Position numbers and translations under genes: made by a program. A DNA stretch of 64,000 nt. It comes from Pseudomonas putida W15Oct28 (lineage in GTDB: Bacteria; Pseudomonadota; Gammaproteobacteria; Pseudomonadales; Pseudomonadaceae). Below, piece after piece: positions 1 to 9,449 of this stretch; within the stretch, counting starts at the first letter, position 1; every line of letters begins with the position of its first letter. The notes beneath the pieces are model-generated. The model was not told where the DNA came from. It was given only the letters and a program-made list of their open reading frames with translations, and made no database searches. The stretch spans positions 1 through 64,000 of the forward strand of contig NZ_JENB01000010.1 of assembly GCF_000708715.2 (NCBI RefSeq). Direction: 5' to 3'.

Positions 1-40
1 GCCATAGCTAGCTGAAGTTAAGGCGACAGGTACATTGACA
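1..40 (+). mobile_element. Right end of a second IS3-family copy (truncated by window edge)
   Basis: Positions 1-40 are identical to 16130-16169, the right end of the complete IS further on. Bases 1-15 read Ala-Ile-Ala-Ser-stop, exactly the C-terminus of the complete copy's transposase OrfB, and bases 21-40 are the right terminal inverted repeat ending in TGACA. A second copy of the element, in the same orientation, must therefore lie just left of the window. Whether that copy is complete cannot be seen. Confidence 0.85.
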
Positions 41-242
41 CGCACCGAACGCGACAAAAAGTAACCAAAAAACGCTGCGCTCCGATCATCCGGCCCCTGC
101 GCTGCGCTCCGGGGTTCCCTCACTCCGGCCTTGCTCCCGGGAGGACCGCGCTGCAGGCCACATCCTGTGGCCCAGCGCTTGACGGGCATCCATGCCCGTC
201 ACCTCCCTGCGCAAGGCCTGCGTTCGGCCTCCTGAAGTCGCG
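41..242 (+). repeat. IS-flanking structured repeat, copy R1
   Basis: About 200 bp matching 16170-16371 (R2) directly and 14155-14345 (R3) in inverted orientation. Across 1-248 against 16130-16377 there are only four differences (positions 142, 160, 168 and 209). The unit is a chain of palindromes, including GGCCACA-TCC-TGTGGCC (156-172) and GACGGGCAT-CC-ATGCCCGTC. It is open in several frames, but the frames are shared by the palindromes and carry no plausible protein. It is a non-coding dispersed repeat, of a kind I recall as common in P. putida and P. fluorescens genomes. Confidence 0.85.
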
Positions 243-244
243 AA

Positions 245-302
245 GATCCAAAGCCAGATCAAGAGCCAGATCCAAAGCCAGATCCAAAGCCAGATCAAGA
301 GC
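245..302 (+). repeat. 12-nt tandem array (GATCMAR/AGCCA type) at edge of R1
   Basis: Five degenerate 12-nt units alternating GATCCA-AAGCCA and GATCAA-GAGCCA start immediately after R1. The equivalent position after R2 carries pure GATCAA hexamers (16374-16415), so the array is a diverged form of the same microsatellite. It encodes nothing convincing and lies between the repeat and the cob promoter region. Confidence 0.8.
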
Positions 303-328
303 ATACGTCGCTGCAGCACCCGCTTCGA

Positions 329-357
329 TTGACGCTCCGGGTGCAACCCTCTAACCT
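329..357 (+). promoter_or_regulatory. Predicted sigma70 promoter for the cob operon
   Basis: TTGACG (329-334), a 17-nt spacer and TAACCT (352-357) lie directly upstream of the cobalamin riboswitch, so transcription would start near its first base. The -35 box is good and the -10 box moderate. This is a pattern match only. Confidence 0.4.
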
Positions 358-364
358 TCGCGCG

Positions 365-563
365 TGTTTCAGGTGCCCTGCCAGCCCCCACTGGGCAGGG
401 TGAAACTGGGAAGCCGGTGGGCGCCAGCATGGCGCGATTCCGGCGCTGCCCCCGCAACGGTAGGTGAGTAGAAGGCCGCGCAGGGCCACTGGATGCCAGC
501 ATCCGGGAAGGCGCGCAGGCCAGGGCCAAGGCCCGCTCACAAGCCCGGAGACCGGCCTGAAAC
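365..563 (+). promoter_or_regulatory. Cobalamin (B12) riboswitch
   Basis: The conserved landmarks occur in the expected order. A GTTTCAGGTGCCC start is followed by GGGTGAAACTGGGAAGCCGGTG (first part at about 409), then GCTGCCCCCGCAACGGTA (about 447-464), the B12-box core GCCACTG (485-491), and the closing strand AGCCCGGAGACCGGCCTG with GAAAC (to 563). This is the canonical AdoCbl aptamer that represses synthesis and uptake genes when B12 is plentiful. It precedes cobO, so it should control the whole operon. Confidence 0.93.
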
Positions 564-571
564 TGTCAACG

Positions 572-590
572 GCATCACGGAGGGTGATGC
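572..590 (+). promoter_or_regulatory. Hairpin with GGAGG loop, candidate riboswitch expression platform
   Basis: A perfect 7-bp stem GCATCAC/GTGATGC encloses the loop GGAGG, nine bases after the aptamer. The loop is a consensus Shine-Dalgarno sequence ten bases before an in-frame GTG at 594. This could be the element that B12 binding makes accessible or hides. Its role is inferred from position and pairing only. Confidence 0.45.
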
Positions 591-695
591 GCGGTGCACC
601 GTGGCGCCCTGCCATGGCCCCTGCGCGTTCTCCGTCTGCCTGCCTATTACCTGTCGCCACGCATTGCCGTGGTGCCAGCCTGCGGAGAACCCTTG

Positions 696-1307
696 ATGAG
701 CGAACCCACCGAACGCGACGAACGCCACCTGGCGCGCATGCAGCGCAAGAAGGCGGTCATCGACGAACGCATCGCCAATTCCCCCAACGAATGCGGCCTG
801 CTGCTGGTGCTGACCGGCAATGGCAAGGGCAAGAGCAGCTCGGCCTTTGGCATGCTCGCGCGCGCACTGGGCCATGGCATGCAGTGCGGTGTAGTGCAGT
901 TCATCAAGGGCCGCAACAGCACCGGCGAAGAGCTGTTCTTCCGCCGCTTCCCCGAACAGGTACGCTACCACGTGATGGGCGAAGGCTTTACCTGGGAAAC
1001 TCAGGACCGTCAGCGCGACATCGCCGCCGCCGAAGCCGCCTGGGCGGTGTCGCGCCAGTTGCTGCAGGACCCAAGTGTGCAGTTCGTGGTGCTGGATGAG
1101 CTGAACATCGCCCTCAAGCACGGCTACCTCGACCTGGACCAGGTACTGTCCGACATCCAGGCCCGTCCGCCCATGCAGCACGTGATCGTCACTGGCCGCG
1201 CTGCAAAGCCCGAAATGATCGAACTGGCCGATACCGTGACCGAGATGGGCATGCTCAAGCACGCCTTCCAGGCCGGTATCCGCGCACAGAAGGGCGTCGA
1301 ACTGTGA
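696..1307 (+). CDS. cobO: Corrinoid adenosyltransferase CobO
   Basis: This enzyme transfers the adenosyl group of ATP to reduced cob(I)yrinic acid a,c-diamide or cobinamide, in the cytoplasm. The 203-residue product has the CobA/CobO/BtuR-type P-loop GNGKGKSS near residues 41-48 and the family motif VLDELNIALKHGYLD. I chose ATG 696 because GGAGAA lies 7 bases upstream and the length fits the family. An in-frame GTG at 594 would add 34 residues unlike CobO. It is the first gene after the riboswitch, and its stop overlaps the cobB GTG start (GTGA), so translational coupling is likely. Confidence 0.93.
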   Translation: MSEPTERDERHLARMQRKKAVIDERIANSPNECGLLLVLTGNGKGKSSSAFGMLARALGHGMQCGVVQFIKGRNSTGEELFFRRFPEQVRYHVMGEGFTWETQDRQRDIAAAEAAWAVSRQLLQDPSVQFVVLDELNIALKHGYLDLDQVLSDIQARPPMQHVIVTGRAAKPEMIELADTVTEMGMLKHAFQAGIRAQKGVEL

Positions 1308-2599
1308 GTCAATCGCGCCACTGCCCCGCCGTGTTGATCGCGGCACCCGCCTCTGGCCAGGGCAAGACCACCGTCACTGCTGCCCTGGCCCGCCTGCACC
1401 GCAACCTCGGGCGCAAGGTGCGGGTGTTCAAGTGTGGGCCCGACTTTCTGGACCCGATGATTCTCGAACGGGCCAGCGGCGCGCCGGTGTACCAGCTGGA
1501 TTTGTGGATGATCGGTGCCGCGGAAAGCCGCCGCCTGCTGTGGGAAGCGGCCGGCGAGGCCGACCTGATTTTGATCGAAGGGGTGATGGGGCTGTTCGAT
1601 GGCACCCCTTCCAGTGCCGACTTGGCGCGCCACTTCGGTGTGCCGGTGCTGGCGGTGATCGACGGCACGGCCATGGCCCAGACCTTCGGCGCCCTGGCCC
1701 TGGGCCTGGCGCGTTACCAGGCCGACCTGCCGTTCGCCGGCGTGCTGGCCAACCGGGTGGGCAGCCTGCGCCATGCACAATTGCTGGAAGGCAGCCTGAC
1801 CGAAGGCTTGCGCTGGTATGGCGGCTTGTCCCGCGAGCGCGGCATCGAGTTGCCCAGCCGTCATCTTGGGCTGGTTCAAGCCAGCGAGCTGAATGACCTG
1901 GATGCCCGTCTTGACGCCGCGGCCGAGGCGCTGGGCGCCAGCTGCGACGCAACCTTGCCACCGCCGGTGACGTTTGCCGAACCCGAACCACAGGCGTGTG
2001 GTGCCTCGCTGGCTGGCGTGCGCATTGGTGTGGCGCGGGACGAGGCGTTCGCCTTCACCTATGGCGCCAACCTTGAACTACTGCGTAACCTGGGTGCGCA
2101 GCTGGAATTCTTTTCGCCGCTGCATGACCGTGAACTGCCGGTGGTGGACAGCCTGTACCTTCCGGGTGGCTATCCCGAACTGCATCACCACGCCTTGGCC
2201 GCCAATGTGCCGATGAGCGAGGCAATTCGTGCCCATCATGCTCAGGGCAAGCCGTTGCTGGCCGAGTGTGGCGGCATGCTCTACCTGCTCGATGCCCTGA
2301 CTGACGTGGCCGGCGAACGTGCCGAACTGCTCGGCCTGCTGCCGGGCGAGGCGACCATGCAGAAGCGCCTGGCGGCCCTTGCCTTGCAGGCAGTGGAGCT
2401 GCCGGAAGGTACCCTGCGCGGTCACACCTATCACCACTCGCTGACCAGCACGGCGCTGGAACCGATTGCCCGTGGCCTCAGCCCCAACGGCGGGCGTGGC
2501 AACGAAGGGGTGTATCGCCTGGGCCGGTTGACGGCCTCCTACGTGCACTTCTACTTCCCCTCCAACCCCCATGCGGCGGCGGCGCTGTTGCGACCATGA
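1304..2599 (+). CDS. cobB: Cobyrinate a,c-diamide synthase CobB
   Basis: CobB amidates the a- and c-acetate side chains of (hydrogeno)byrinate with glutamine and ATP. The 431-residue protein has an N-terminal dethiobiotin-synthetase-like ATPase (APASGQGKTT near residue 15, then a VFKCGPDFLDP motif). A C-terminal class I glutamine amidotransferase follows, with LYLPGGYPELH and the nucleophile cysteine in LLAECGGMLYL, typical of the CobB/CbiA two-domain family. It starts at GTG inside the end of cobO and ends in an ATGA overlap with bluB. Confidence 0.94.
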   Translation: MSQSRHCPAVLIAAPASGQGKTTVTAALARLHRNLGRKVRVFKCGPDFLDPMILERASGAPVYQLDLWMIGAAESRRLLWEAAGEADLILIEGVMGLFDGTPSSADLARHFGVPVLAVIDGTAMAQTFGALALGLARYQADLPFAGVLANRVGSLRHAQLLEGSLTEGLRWYGGLSRERGIELPSRHLGLVQASELNDLDARLDAAAEALGASCDATLPPPVTFAEPEPQACGASLAGVRIGVARDEAFAFTYGANLELLRNLGAQLEFFSPLHDRELPVVDSLYLPGGYPELHHHALAANVPMSEAIRAHHAQGKPLLAECGGMLYLLDALTDVAGERAELLGLLPGEATMQKRLAALALQAVELPEGTLRGHTYHHSLTSTALEPIARGLSPNGGRGNEGVYRLGRLTASYVHFYFPSNPHAAAALLRP

Positions 2600-3246
2600 G
2601 CGAACACGCTTACAGCGACGCCGAACGCGCCGCGATCTACCGCGCCATCGGCGAGCGCCGTGACATGCGCCATTTCGCAGGTGGCCAGGTGGCGCCGGAG
2701 CTGCTTGGCCGCCTGCTGGCGGCCGCGCACCAGGCGCCCAGCGTCGGTTTGATGCAGCCCTGGCGTTTCATCCGCATTACCCAGCGTGACTTGCGCGCCC
2801 GCATCCAGGCCCTGGTGGAGGCGGAGCGGCTGCGCACCGCCGAAGCATTGGGCGAGCGGTCGGATGACTTCATGAAACTGAAGGTAGAAGGCATCAACGA
2901 CTGTGCCGAGCTGCTGGTAGCGGCCTTGATGGACAACCGCGAGCCGCACATCTTCGGCCGTCGCACCCTCCCGGAGATGGACCTGGCCTCGCTGGCCTGC
3001 GCCATCCAGAACCTGTGGCTGGTGGCCCGTGGCGAAGGGCTGGGCATGGGCTGGGTGTCGCTGTTCGACCCCCTGGAGCTGGCGGTACTGCTGGGCATGC
3101 CTGATGGGGCCAAGCCGGTGGCGGTGCTGTGCCTGGGGCCGGTGACCGAATTTTACCCGTCACCCATGCTGGTGCTGGAAAACTGGGCCGAAGAACGGCC
3201 CTTGAGTGACATGCTGTACGAAAACCAATGGGGAGAGCGCCAATGA
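2596..3246 (+). CDS. bluB: 5,6-dimethylbenzimidazole synthase BluB
   Basis: BluB is an oxygen-dependent flavin-cannibalising enzyme that converts FMNH2 into 5,6-dimethylbenzimidazole, the lower ligand of cobalamin. The 216-residue product has the nitroreductase-like fold signature RRDMRHF near the N-terminus, [11 protein letters not shown], and a glycine-rich MGWVSLFDP segment, and it sits inside a B12 operon. A BluB indicates de novo aerobic DMB synthesis. Start and stop both overlap neighbours by four bases, so it belongs to the same transcript. Confidence 0.92.
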   Translation: MSEHAYSDAERAAIYRAIGERRDMRHFAGGQVAPELLGRLLAAAHQAPSVGLMQPWRFIRITQRDLRARIQALVEAERLRTAEALGERSDDFMKLKVEGINDCAELLVAALMDNREPHIFGRRTLPEMDLASLACAIQNLWLVARGEGLGMGWVSLFDPLELAVLLGMPDGAKPVAVLCLGPVTEFYPSPMLVLENWAEERPLSDMLYENQWGERQ

Positions 3247-4151
3247 GCGTGGCCTTGCTGACCATGGCCGGGGTGGCCCTGGATGCCTTGCTGGGCGAAC
3301 CGCAGCGGCGCCACCCGCTGGTGGCCTTCGGCAATATGGCCGGTAACCTGGAGCGCCGCCTGAATGCAGGTGGCCGCGGCTGGCGTAGCCACGGCGTGAG
3401 TGCGTGGTTTCTGGCGGTGGTGCCGCTGACCCTGGTGGCACTGATCCTGTCCTGGCTGCCCTACATTGGCTGGCTGGTGGATGTGCTGGCGCTGTACTGC
3501 GCCCTGGGCCTGCGCAGCCTGGGTGAGCATGTGCTGCCGGTGGCCAACGCCCTGCGCCAGGGCGACCTGCAAGAAGCACGGCGCCGTGTCGGCTACCTGG
3601 TCAGCCGCGAAACCCGCGAGCTGGACGAGCCCGCCGTGGCCCGGGCGGCCACCGAGTCGGTGCTGGAAAACGGCAGTGACGCGGTGTTCGCCGCGCTGTT
3701 CTGGTTTGTGGTGGCCGGTGCGCCGGGCGTGGTGCTGTACCGCCTGAGCAACACCCTGGATGCCATGTGGGGCTATCGCAACCAGCGCTTCGAGCGCTTC
3801 GGTTGGTGCGCGGCGCGCATTGATGACGTGCTCAACTATATTCCCGCAAGGCTGGTGGCGCTGACCTACGCACTGCTGGGCAAGACCCGCCTGGCTCTGG
3901 CCTGCTGGCGCAAGCAGGGCCCGTTGTGGGACAGCCCCAACGCCGGGCCTGTGATGGCAGCCGGTGCTGGTGCGCTGGGGGTAGAGCTGGGCGGCCCGGC
4001 GGTTTACCACGGCGAACTGCATGAGCGGCCACGCCTGGGTGAAGGGCCGATGGCTGACGCCGATGCCATCGAGCGTGGCTGGAGCCTGGTGCAGCGCGGC
4101 GTGTGGCTGTGGCTGCTGTTGATCTGTCTGGGGGCCTACATCAATGCTTGA
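3243..4151 (+). CDS. cobD: Adenosylcobinamide-phosphate synthase CobD (CbiB)
   Basis: CobD joins adenosylcobyric acid to (R)-1-amino-2-propanol or its phosphate, building the nucleotide-loop arm. It is a 302-residue inner-membrane protein with several hydrophobic segments and conserved family motifs: [17 protein letters not shown] near the N-terminus, [13 protein letters not shown], and a [15 protein letters not shown] block. ATG 3243 overlaps the bluB stop (ATGA) and is preferred to the in-frame ATG 3228, which lies inside bluB. The 3' end overlaps cobC by 8 bp. Confidence 0.93.
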   Translation: MSVALLTMAGVALDALLGEPQRRHPLVAFGNMAGNLERRLNAGGRGWRSHGVSAWFLAVVPLTLVALILSWLPYIGWLVDVLALYCALGLRSLGEHVLPVANALRQGDLQEARRRVGYLVSRETRELDEPAVARAATESVLENGSDAVFAALFWFVVAGAPGVVLYRLSNTLDAMWGYRNQRFERFGWCAARIDDVLNYIPARLVALTYALLGKTRLALACWRKQGPLWDSPNAGPVMAAGAGALGVELGGPAVYHGELHERPRLGEGPMADADAIERGWSLVQRGVWLWLLLICLGAYINA

Positions 4152-5136
4152 ACACGGTGGCCGCCTGCTGCGTGCGGTGCAGCACTACGGTATCCCTCGC
4201 GAGCAGTGGCTCGACCTGTCCAGCGGCATCGCGCCCTGGCCATTCCCGATCCCGCCGATACCCACTGATGCCTGGGCCCGCCTGCCAGAGACCGAGGACG
4301 GCCTGGAAGAGGCTGCCCGTGCGTATTACGGCGCCCGCCAGTTGCTGCCGGTGGCGGGCTCCCAGGCGGCGATCCAGGCGTTGCCGCTGCTGCGTGCGGC
4401 TGGCCGGGTAGGGGTGTTGACGCCGTGCTATGCCGAACACCCGTACGCCTGGCAACGGGCGGGGCATCAACTGGTTGAGCTGGATGAGGCGCAGGTCGAG
4501 GCGACACTCGACCGCCTCGATGTGCTGGTGCTGGTCAACCCCAACAACCCGACCGGGCGGCGGGTGCCGCGTGAGCGCCTGCTGGGCTGGCATGCCCGCC
4601 TGGCTGCCCGTGGTGGCTGGCTGCTGGTTGATGAGGCGTTCATGGACAACACCCCGGCGGATGGCGTGGTCGATTGCGCCGAGCGCCCGGGGCTGATCGT
4701 GCTGCGCTCGTTCGGCAAGTTCTTTGGCCTGGCCGGGGTACGCCTGGGCTTCGTCGCCGCCGAGCGCAGCCTGTTGCTGCGCCTGGCCGAGCTGCTTGGC
4801 CCGTGGACGGTCAACGGGCCAACCCGGGTGCTGGCCCAGGCCAGCCTGGCCGACAAGCCTGCCCAGCGCGTGCAGATCGAACGTTGCGCTGCCGCCAGCC
4901 AGCGCTTGGCAACATTGCTGTCCAGTAACGGCCTTGCGCCCAGCGGCGGCTGCGACCTGTTCCAGTACGTGCGTAGCGAGCGCGCCGCGCAGTTGCATGA
5001 CTTTCTTGCCCGCCGCGGCATCCTGGTGCGCTTGTTCGAGCATCCACCGGCCGTGCGCCTGGGGCTGCCTGAATGTGTGGCGGACGAACAGCGCCTGGCC
5101 CAGGCCCTGGCGGACTATCAAAAGGAATCGGCATGA
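4144..5136 (+). CDS. cobC: L-threonine-O-3-phosphate decarboxylase CobC (PLP enzyme)
   Basis: This enzyme makes (R)-1-amino-2-propanol phosphate, the substrate of CobD. The 330-residue protein belongs to the HisC-like class I/II aminotransferase fold. It has [10 protein letters not shown] (cofactor-binding Asn), LLVDEAFMD (Asp binding the pyridine nitrogen) and [15 protein letters not shown] with the PLP lysine. Its place directly after cobD and the start at [17 protein letters not shown] favour the CobC/CobD-decarboxylase function over histidinol-phosphate aminotransferase. It overlaps cobD and cobQ by a few bases. Confidence 0.92.
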   Translation: MLEHGGRLLRAVQHYGIPREQWLDLSSGIAPWPFPIPPIPTDAWARLPETEDGLEEAARAYYGARQLLPVAGSQAAIQALPLLRAAGRVGVLTPCYAEHPYAWQRAGHQLVELDEAQVEATLDRLDVLVLVNPNNPTGRRVPRERLLGWHARLAARGGWLLVDEAFMDNTPADGVVDCAERPGLIVLRSFGKFFGLAGVRLGFVAAERSLLLRLAELLGPWTVNGPTRVLAQASLADKPAQRVQIERCAAASQRLATLLSSNGLAPSGGCDLFQYVRSERAAQLHDFLARRGILVRLFEHPPAVRLGLPECVADEQRLAQALADYQKESA

Positions 5137-6587
5137 CCACCCTCATGGTGCAAGGCACCACCTCCGACGCCGGCAAGAGCACGCTGGTAACTGCCCTGTG
5201 CCGCTGGCTGTTGCGCCAGGGCGTTGGCGTGGTGCCGTTCAAGCCACAGAACATGGCGCTGAACAGCGCGGTGACGGCCGATGGCGGTGAAATTGGCCGC
5301 GCCCAGGCGGTGCAGGCGCAGGCGTGCCGGCTGGCACCCCACACCGACATGAACCCCGTGTTGCTGAAACCCAACAGCGATACCGGCGCCCAGGTGATCA
5401 TCCACGGGCGTGCGGTCACCAGCATGAACGCGGTGGCTTACCACGACTACAAAGCCATTGCCATGCAGGCGGTGTTGGTTTCGCACCAGCGCCTGAGTGC
5501 CGCGTACCCGGTGGTCATGGTCGAGGGCGCGGGCTCGCCGGCCGAGATCAACCTGCGTGCCGGCGACATCGCCAACATGGGTTTTGCCGAAGCGGTGGAC
5601 TGCCCGGTGATCCTGGTCGCCGACATCAACCGCGGCGGTGTGTTCGCCCACCTGGTGGGCACGCTGGAATTGCTGTCGCCCAGTGAGCAGGCGCGGGTCA
5701 AAGGCTTTGTCATCAACCGTTTCCGGGGCGATATCGCCTTGTTGCAGCCGGGGCTGGACTGGCTGGAGCAACGCACCGGCAAGCCAGTGCTGGGTGTGCT
5801 GCCTTACGTCACCGACCTGCACCTGGAAGCCGAAGACGGCATCGATGTGCGCCAAGGCGCCAAAAGCGAGCGTGTGCTCAAGGTGATCGTCCCGGTATTG
5901 CCGCGCATCAGCAACCACACCGACTTTGATCCGTTGCGCCTGCACCCGCAGGTGGACCTGCAATTCATAGGCCCGGGCCAGCCGATCCCGGCTGCCGACC
6001 TGATCATCCTGCCGGGCTCCAAGAGCGTGCGCGGTGACCTGGCGCAGTTGCGCGAGCGCGGTTGGGACAAGGCCATCGAGCGGCACCTGCGCTACGGTGG
6101 CAAGCTGATCGGGATCTGTGGAGGCCTGCAGATGCTTGGCCGCGATGTGCATGACCCGCTGGGTCTCGAAGGGGCGGCCGGTTCAAGCCCGGGGCTGGGC
6201 CTGCTCGATTACGCCACGGTGCTGGAAGCCGAGAAGCAACTGCGCAACGTTGCCGGCACGCTGAACCTTGAAGCAGCACCGGTTGGCGGCTATGAAATTC
6301 ACGCTGGCGTCACCACCGGCCCTGCCCTGGAGCAGCCCGCCGTGCAGCTGGCCGATGGCCGCTGCGATGGCGCTGTCAGTGCCGATGGACAGATCCTCGC
6401 CACCTACCTGCACGGCCTGTTCGAGGGCAGCCAGTCGTGTGCTGCGCTGCTGCGCTGGGCTGGCCTGGAGGATGTGCAGAGCATCGATTACGAAGCCCTG
6501 CGCGAACGCGACATCGAGCGCTTGGCCGACCTGGTGGAAAAGCACCTGGACACCGCGCACCTGCGCCAACTGTGCGGGGTGGCCTGA
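5133..6587 (+). CDS. cobQ: Adenosylcobyric acid synthase CobQ
   Basis: CobQ performs the four glutamine- and ATP-dependent amidations at b, d, e and g that give adenosylcobyric acid. The 484-residue product begins [17 protein letters not shown], a dethiobiotin-synthetase-like P-loop, and carries [14 protein letters not shown] and [14 protein letters not shown]. It ends with a glutamine amidotransferase domain with [12 protein letters not shown] (nucleophile Cys) and the late ATYLHGLFE histidine motif. ATG 5133, in an ATGA overlap with cobC, has AAAGGAA upstream and is preferred to the longer ORF start at 5073. Confidence 0.95.
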   Translation: MTTLMVQGTTSDAGKSTLVTALCRWLLRQGVGVVPFKPQNMALNSAVTADGGEIGRAQAVQAQACRLAPHTDMNPVLLKPNSDTGAQVIIHGRAVTSMNAVAYHDYKAIAMQAVLVSHQRLSAAYPVVMVEGAGSPAEINLRAGDIANMGFAEAVDCPVILVADINRGGVFAHLVGTLELLSPSEQARVKGFVINRFRGDIALLQPGLDWLEQRTGKPVLGVLPYVTDLHLEAEDGIDVRQGAKSERVLKVIVPVLPRISNHTDFDPLRLHPQVDLQFIGPGQPIPAADLIILPGSKSVRGDLAQLRERGWDKAIERHLRYGGKLIGICGGLQMLGRDVHDPLGLEGAAGSSPGLGLLDYATVLEAEKQLRNVAGTLNLEAAPVGGYEIHAGVTTGPALEQPAVQLADGRCDGAVSADGQILATYLHGLFEGSQSCAALLRWAGLEDVQSIDYEALRERDIERLADLVEKHLDTAHLRQLCGVA

Positions 6588-6588
6588 C

Positions 6589-7110
6589 ATGCGCAGCCTG
6601 ATCCTCGGTGGCGCCCGCTCCGGCAAGAGCCGCCTGGCCGAACAGCTGGCCAGCGCCAGCGGCCTGCCAGTGACCTACATCGCTACCAGCCAGCCGCTGG
6701 ATGGTGAAATGAACGAACGCGTGTCGCTGCATCGCCAGCGCCGTCCCGCAGACTGGGGGCTGATCGAAGAGCCGCTGGCCCTGGCCGCAGTGCTGCGCGC
6801 CGAAGCGGCCGAAGGGCGCTGCCTGCTGGTGGACTGCCTGACGTTGTGGTTGACCAACCTGCTGATGCTCGAAGACGACCAGCGCCTGGCCGAAGAGCGC
6901 GATGCCCTGCTGGCCTGCCTGGAGCAGCTGCCTGGCACCCTCATTCTGGTCAGTAACGAAACCGGCCTGGGCGTGGTGCCCATGGGTGAGCTGACCCGTC
7001 GCTATGTCGACCTGGCCGGCTGGTTGCACCAGGCCGTGGCCGAACGCTGCCAGCGTGTGGTGCTGACCGTGGCCGGCCTGCCCTTAATGCTCAAAGGAAC
7101 TGCACTATGA
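6589..7110 (+). CDS. cobP: Adenosylcobinamide kinase / adenosylcobinamide-phosphate guanylyltransferase
   Basis: This bifunctional enzyme (CobP/CobU) phosphorylates adenosylcobinamide and then makes AdoCbi-GDP from GTP. The 173-residue protein opens [20 protein letters not shown], the family P-loop, followed by [17 protein letters not shown], the guanylylated-histidine region HRQRRPADW, and [13 protein letters not shown]. The late motif [13 protein letters not shown] is also a family hallmark. ATG 6589 lies one base after the cobQ stop. The longer open frame from 6268 is inside cobQ and is rejected. Confidence 0.94.
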   Translation: MRSLILGGARSGKSRLAEQLASASGLPVTYIATSQPLDGEMNERVSLHRQRRPADWGLIEEPLALAAVLRAEAAEGRCLLVDCLTLWLTNLLMLEDDQRLAEERDALLACLEQLPGTLILVSNETGLGVVPMGELTRRYVDLAGWLHQAVAERCQRVVLTVAGLPLMLKGTAL

Positions 7111-8162
7111 CTCAAGCCTGGTGGCGCGAAGCCTGCCAACCCCTCGACAACGCCGCCATGGACCAGGCCCGCGCCCGTCAGCAACAGCTGACCAAACCTG
7201 CCGGTTCACTCGGCCAGCTGGAGGGCCTGGCCATCCAGCTGGCGGGCCTGCAAGGGCGTGAACGGCCAACCCTGGACCACGCGGCCATCAGCATTTTTGC
7301 CGGTGACCACGGTGTGGTCGAAGAAGGTATCTCGGCCTATCCGCAGGCGGTCACCGGGCAGATGCTGCGCAACTTCGTTGGCGGTGGTGCGGCGATTAGC
7401 GTGTTGGCCCGCCAGCTGGAGGCCAGCCTCGAGGTGGTCGATCTGGGCACCATCGACCCTCATCTGGAACTGCCTGGCGTGCGCCACCTGCGCCTGGGGG
7501 CCGGTACGGCCAACTTCGCCCGTCAGCCAGCGATGACCGAGGGACAGTTGCAAGCTGCCTTGCAGGCCGGTTGCGACAGCGCCTTGCGTGCCGCCGAACA
7601 GGGCGCGCAGCTGTTCATCGGCGGCGAGATGGGTATTGGCAACACCACGGCCGCCGCTGCTTTGGCCAGCGTCCTGCTAGGCTGCCCGCCTGCTGAACTG
7701 AGCGGCCCGGGCACCGGCCTGGACAACACTGGCGTGCGGCACAAGGCCGAGGTCATCGAGCGGGCGCTGAGCCTGCATGGCCTGCAGGCCGCAGATCCAT
7801 TGCAGGCACTGGGTTGTGTCGGCGGTTTTGAGATCGCGGCCTTGGCCGGGGCCTATATCGGCTGCGCGCAGGCGGGCATTGTAGTGCTGGTGGACGGCTT
7901 CATTTGTAGCGTTGCCGCCCTGGTGGCGGTGCGCCTCAACCCGCAGTGCCGGGCGTGGTTGCTGTTTGCCCATCAGGGCGCGGAGCCTGGGCACAAGGCG
8001 TTGCTGGATGCATTGCAGGCTGAACCGCTGTTGGCGTTGGGCCTGCGTCTGGGCGAGGGCAGTGGTGCTGCGCTGGCCGTGCCGCTGTTGCGCCTGGCCT
8101 GTGCGCTGCACGGGCAGATGGCGACCTTTGCCGAGGCTGCTGTGGCGGACCGCCCGGCATGA
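7107..8162 (+). CDS. cobT: Nicotinate-nucleotide--dimethylbenzimidazole phosphoribosyltransferase CobT
   Basis: CobT activates the lower ligand by forming alpha-ribazole 5'-phosphate from DMB (supplied by BluB in the same operon) and nicotinate mononucleotide. The 351-residue protein has [10 protein letters not shown], the [17 protein letters not shown] segment, the glycine-rich [15 protein letters not shown] and, near the C-terminus, [15 protein letters not shown], all typical of CobT. It is called CobU in the Pseudomonas denitrificans scheme. Four-base overlaps link it to cobP and to the phosphatase gene. Confidence 0.95.
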   Translation: MTQAWWREACQPLDNAAMDQARARQQQLTKPAGSLGQLEGLAIQLAGLQGRERPTLDHAAISIFAGDHGVVEEGISAYPQAVTGQMLRNFVGGGAAISVLARQLEASLEVVDLGTIDPHLELPGVRHLRLGAGTANFARQPAMTEGQLQAALQAGCDSALRAAEQGAQLFIGGEMGIGNTTAAAALASVLLGCPPAELSGPGTGLDNTGVRHKAEVIERALSLHGLQAADPLQALGCVGGFEIAALAGAYIGCAQAGIVVLVDGFICSVAALVAVRLNPQCRAWLLFAHQGAEPGHKALLDALQAEPLLALGLRLGEGSGAALAVPLLRLACALHGQMATFAEAAVADRPA

Positions 8163-8725
8163 TCCTCGACCTGCTGCGCCACGGTGAAACGGAGCAGGGC
8201 GGCCTGCGCGGCAGTCTGGACGATGCCCTCACTGACAAGGGCTGGGCGCAGATGCGCAGCGCCGTGACCGAAGCCGGCCCGTGGCAGGTGCTAGTCAGTT
8301 CGCCGCTGCAGCGCTGTGCGCGTTTTGCCGATGAACTGGGTGGGCGGTTTGATTTGCCTGTGCAGCGTGAACCCGGTTTGCAAGAGCTGCATTTCGGTGA
8401 CTGGGAAGGCCGTAGCGCGGCGCAGATCATGGAAGACCAGGCGGATGCGCTGGGGCGCTTCTGGGCGGACCCGTACGCCTACACCCCGCCCAATGGCGAA
8501 CCGGTGCAGGCATTCGCCGAGCGCGTGCTGGACGCTGTCGAGCGTTTGAGCCGCCAGCATGCAGGTAAGCGGGTGCTGCTGGTCACCCATGGCGGTGTGA
8601 TGCGGTTGCTGCTGGCCCGGGCGCGGGGCTTGCCGAAGGAGCAGTTGCTGCAGGTTGAAGTCGGGCATGGGGCGCTGGTGCGGCTGGTGATGGGTGACGA
8701 CGGTCATCTGGCCGAGGAGCACTAA
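8159..8725 (+). CDS. Histidine phosphatase, probable alpha-ribazole phosphatase
   Basis: This 188-residue branch-1 histidine phosphatase has [11 protein letters not shown] (phospho-histidine motif RHG) at the start, the second-half [12 protein letters not shown] and LHFGDWEG. Placed between cobT and cobS, it most likely removes the phosphate from alpha-ribazole phosphate or adenosylcobalamin phosphate. It is called CobC in Salmonella, a name used in Pseudomonas for the decarboxylase at 4144-5136. The specificity is inferred from the operon, since the family is broad. Confidence 0.88.
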   Translation: MILDLLRHGETEQGGLRGSLDDALTDKGWAQMRSAVTEAGPWQVLVSSPLQRCARFADELGGRFDLPVQREPGLQELHFGDWEGRSAAQIMEDQADALGRFWADPYAYTPPNGEPVQAFAERVLDAVERLSRQHAGKRVLLVTHGGVMRLLLARARGLPKEQLLQVEVGHGALVRLVMGDDGHLAEEH

Positions 8726-8726
8726 G

Positions 8727-9449
8727 ATGTTGCCGTTCTGGATTGCCTTGCAGTTCCTCAGCAGCTTGCCCGTGAGCCTGCCGGGCATGCCGGAGCCGCG
8801 TGAGCTGGGGCGTTCGCTGCTGTTCTATCCGCTGGTCGGGCTGTTGTTCGGGCTGCTGCTGTGGCTGGCCAGCCTTCTGCTGCAGGGGACGCCAGCGCCG
8901 TTGCATGCGGCTTTGCTGCTGACGGTGTGGGTACTGCTCAGTGGCGCCTTGCACCTGGATGGCCTGGCCGACAGCGCCGATGCCTGGTTGGGTGGTTTCG
9001 GCGACCGTGAGCGCACCCTGCAGATCATGAAAGACCCGCGTAGCGGGCCGATTGCCGTGGTCACCCTGGTGCTGGTGCTGTTGCTGAAGTTCTGCGCCTT
9101 GTGGGTGCTGGTGGAGCAGGGGATCGGGGCGCAATTGCTGCTGGCTCCCTTGATTGGGCGCGCGGCGATGTTGGGCCTGTTCCTCTGTACCCCTTATGTG
9201 CGGCCTGGCGGGTTGGGCCAAGCGTTGGCCGAGCACTTGCCCCGACGTGCAGTCGGGTGGGTGCTGCTGGGCAGTGCACTGTTCTGCCTGGTCTTGGGCG
9301 GCTGGGTGGTGGTGCTGGCGCTGGCGGTGTTTGCCTGGCTGCGGCATCTGATGTGCCGGCGCCTGGGTGGCACCACCGGTGATACCGCTGGAGCGCTGCT
9401 GGAGTTGCTCGAACTGGCAGTGATGCTTGGCTTGGCCTTGGACCTTTAA
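8727..9449 (+). CDS. cobS: Adenosylcobinamide-GDP ribazoletransferase (cobalamin synthase) CobS
   Basis: CobS joins AdoCbi-GDP and alpha-ribazole (phosphate) in the last step of B12 synthesis. It is a 240-residue polytopic inner-membrane protein starting LPFWIALQFLSSLPV. It carries the conserved metal-binding loop GALHLDGLADSADAWLGG (about residues 72-89), followed by REKTL-like RERTLQIMKDPRSGP, and strongly hydrophobic helices. ATG 8727 comes one base after the phosphatase stop. It is the last gene of the run, and no obvious intrinsic terminator follows within 145 bp. Confidence 0.94.
   Translation: MLPFWIALQFLSSLPVSLPGMPEPRELGRSLLFYPLVGLLFGLLLWLASLLLQGTPAPLHAALLLTVWVLLSGALHLDGLADSADAWLGGFGDRERTLQIMKDPRSGPIAVVTLVLVLLLKFCALWVLVEQGIGAQLLLAPLIGRAAMLGLFLCTPYVRPGGLGQALAEHLPRRAVGWVLLGSALFCLVLGGWVVVLALAVFAWLRHLMCRRLGGTTGDTAGALLELLELAVMLGLALDL

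Noticed and set aside
86..529. Open frames over R1 and its tandem array, encoding repeated Trp-Ile or Gln-Ile peptides
   Set aside because: They are made of palindromic and microsatellite DNA, occur on both strands and recur at 14123-14481 and 16215-16499; they run into the riboswitch.
594..695. Extension of cobO to GTG 594 as the main start
   Set aside because: The added 34 residues have no resemblance to CobO and include the expression-platform region; ATG 696 has its own ribosome site. Kept only as a regulatory finding.
4144..5136. Histidinol-phosphate aminotransferase (HisC) for the PLP enzyme
   Set aside because: Same fold, but the operon position between cobD and cobQ and the N-terminal motif favour threonine-phosphate decarboxylase.
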